Notes under the pieces: model-generated | What the model was told of the DNA's origin: nothing | Database searches by the model: none | What the model saw: the letters and a program-made list of their open reading frames with translations, nothing else | Assembly (NCBI GenBank): GCA_012512665.1 | Contig: JAAZDU010000025.1 | Location: forward strand, 1 to 15,473 | Length of the DNA stretch: 15,473 nt | Direction: 5' to 3' | Source of the DNA: Bacillota bacterium | GTDB lineage: Bacteria; Bacillota; Dethiobacteria; DTU022; JAAZDU01 | Part shown: positions 14,471 through 15,473 of the stretch, one piece after another | How positions within the stretch are numbered: position 1 is the first letter of the stretch | How the letters are laid out: each line of letters begins with the position of its first letter | Program-made: the position numbers and the translations under genes

Positions 14471-15473
14471 TAATAAAAATCACCTGGAATTTGGAGGATG
14501 CGACCTGGTAGAAATTGCAGAGAAGTATGGTACTCCCCTTTATGTTATGGATGAGTCTATGATAAGAGAAAATTGCCGCAGCTATCTCCAGGCCCTAAAG
14601 AGCCATTACCAGGGCAAGGGCGAAATAGCTTATGCGGCGAAAGCTTTTCTTACCCTGGCTATGGCCCGCCTTGTGCAGGAGGAGGGGCTGGGGATGGATG
14701 TGGTCTCGGGAGGAGAGCTCTTTTGTGCTTTAAAAGCCGGCTTTGATCCTTCCCGCCTTTTCTTCCATGGCAATAACAAATCCAAAGAGGAGCTTATAAG
14801 CGGTCTTAAAGCAGGCGTAGGCCGTTTTGTTGTGGACAGTTTTTCAGAATTGGATGCCCTCTCTGTTCTTGCCCAAGAAATGAAAACCACGGCCCACATT
14901 TTATTGAGGGTTAAACCCGGTATAGAAGCACATACCCATGAGTATATTAAGACGGGTCAGGAGGACTCCAAATTTGGCTTTGGGCTGGAGCGGGATGGTG
15001 TCCTGGCAGCCGTAAAAAAGGCCCTAACTATGAAGGGAATTGCCCTGAAAGGGCTTCACTGCCACATAGGTTCCCAAATTTTAGATCCCACGCCCTTTGC
15101 CCCCACTGCAGCTATTATGATGGAGCTTTTGCAGAGGATAAGAGAAGTTTTTGGTATTGTGCTGGAAGACCTGGATTTAGGCGGTGGTATGGGTATCCGC
15201 TATGAAAAAGAGGATGAGCCTGTCCCCATAAAGGAGTTTGTAGCGCTGGTCAGCCAGGCGGTGCAGCAGGAGGCTAAGAAATATAATTACCCTCTCCCTC
15301 GCCTCATCCTGGAACCGGGGCGATCCATCGTGGGTGAAGCAGGTATAACCCTTTATCGGGTGGGGGTGATAAAAAATATTCCCGGGATAAGAAAATATGT
15401 TTCTGTAGATGGAGGGATGATGGATAATATAAGGCCTGCTCTTTACAGGGCCAAGTATAGCGCTGTGCTGGCC
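14445..15473 (+). CDS. lysA: Diaminopimelate decarboxylase (partial, runs off the window)
   Basis: LysA is the PLP enzyme making L-lysine from meso-diaminopimelate. The first 343 codons are present and the 3' end is missing. Motifs seen: EIAYAAKAFLT with the PLP lysine (Lys66), VVSGGE (87-92), HCHIGSQ (205-211), the phosphate-binding DLGGGMG (244-250), LEPGRS (289-294) and DGGMMDNIRPALY (322-334), all characteristic of LysA. ATG 14445 is preceded by AAGGAG (14433-14438) at six bases. An in-frame ATG at 14460 is less well placed. Translation starts inside the RseC-like gene, so the two are coupled under the promoter at 13910-13938. Confidence 0.95.
   Translation, partial: MLPKTMRINNKNHLEFGGCDLVEIAEKYGTPLYVMDESMIRENCRSYLQALKSHYQGKGEIAYAAKAFLTLAMARLVQEEGLGMDVVSGGELFCALKAGFDPSRLFFHGNNKSKEELISGLKAGVGRFVVDSFSELDALSVLAQEMKTTAHILLRVKPGIEAHTHEYIKTGQEDSKFGFGLERDGVLAAVKKALTMKGIALKGLHCHIGSQILDPTPFAPTAAIMMELLQRIREVFGIVLEDLDLGGGMGIRYEKEDEPVPIKEFVALVSQAVQQEAKKYNYPLPRLILEPGRSIVGEAGITLYRVGVIKNIPGIRKYVSVDGGMMDNIRPALYRAKYSAVLA

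Overview
The window looks like the chromosome of a strictly anaerobic, spore-forming Gram-positive bacterium (Clostridia; a Moorella/Desulfotomaculum/Syntrophomonas-like lifestyle). The reasons are a Spo0E-type sporulation phosphatase, a possible Spo0A box, strong GGAGG ribosome sites with frequent GTG/TTG starts, selenocysteine machinery, and a large Fe-S/flavin electron-transfer operon built from Hdr, Flx and Etf modules. The species cannot be fixed from the sequence alone.

Layout. Bases 2-91 are the last codons of an ABC-transporter permease, closed by a hairpin terminator. A roughly 400-base stretch with no convincing gene follows, then a two-domain nitroreductase (499-1410). The overlapping pair selA-selB (1497-4831) encodes selenocysteine synthase and the selenocysteine elongation factor, with a good candidate promoter just upstream. 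On the minus strand, overlapping the end of selB, lies a 55-residue Spo0E-like gene (4822-4989). An AT-rich 350-base intergenic region then carries a TGTCGAA (Spo0A-box) motif next to a TATAAT.

The main feature is a colinear operon (5340-13821) ending in a strong terminator. Its genes are a 40-residue membrane microprotein, a soluble HdrC-HdrB-type (HdrD-like) Fe-S protein, EtfB, EtfA, HdrA, FlxD (MvhD-like), FlxC, FlxB and FlxA. By family knowledge, FlxA takes hydride electrons from NAD(P)H, FlxB/FlxC/FlxD relay them to HdrA, and the HdrA flavin can split or merge electrons between ferredoxin and an HdrBC-type partner. Here the only HdrBC-type protein is encoded beside Etf genes rather than beside hdrA. 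The inferred role is an NAD(H)-ferredoxin-ETF electron hub. No substrate dehydrogenase is encoded next to it, so the ultimate donor or acceptor is unknown.

After the terminator a near-consensus promoter (TTGACA-17-TAAAAT) drives an RseC-family membrane protein and lysA (diaminopimelate decarboxylase), which overlaps it and runs off the window end.
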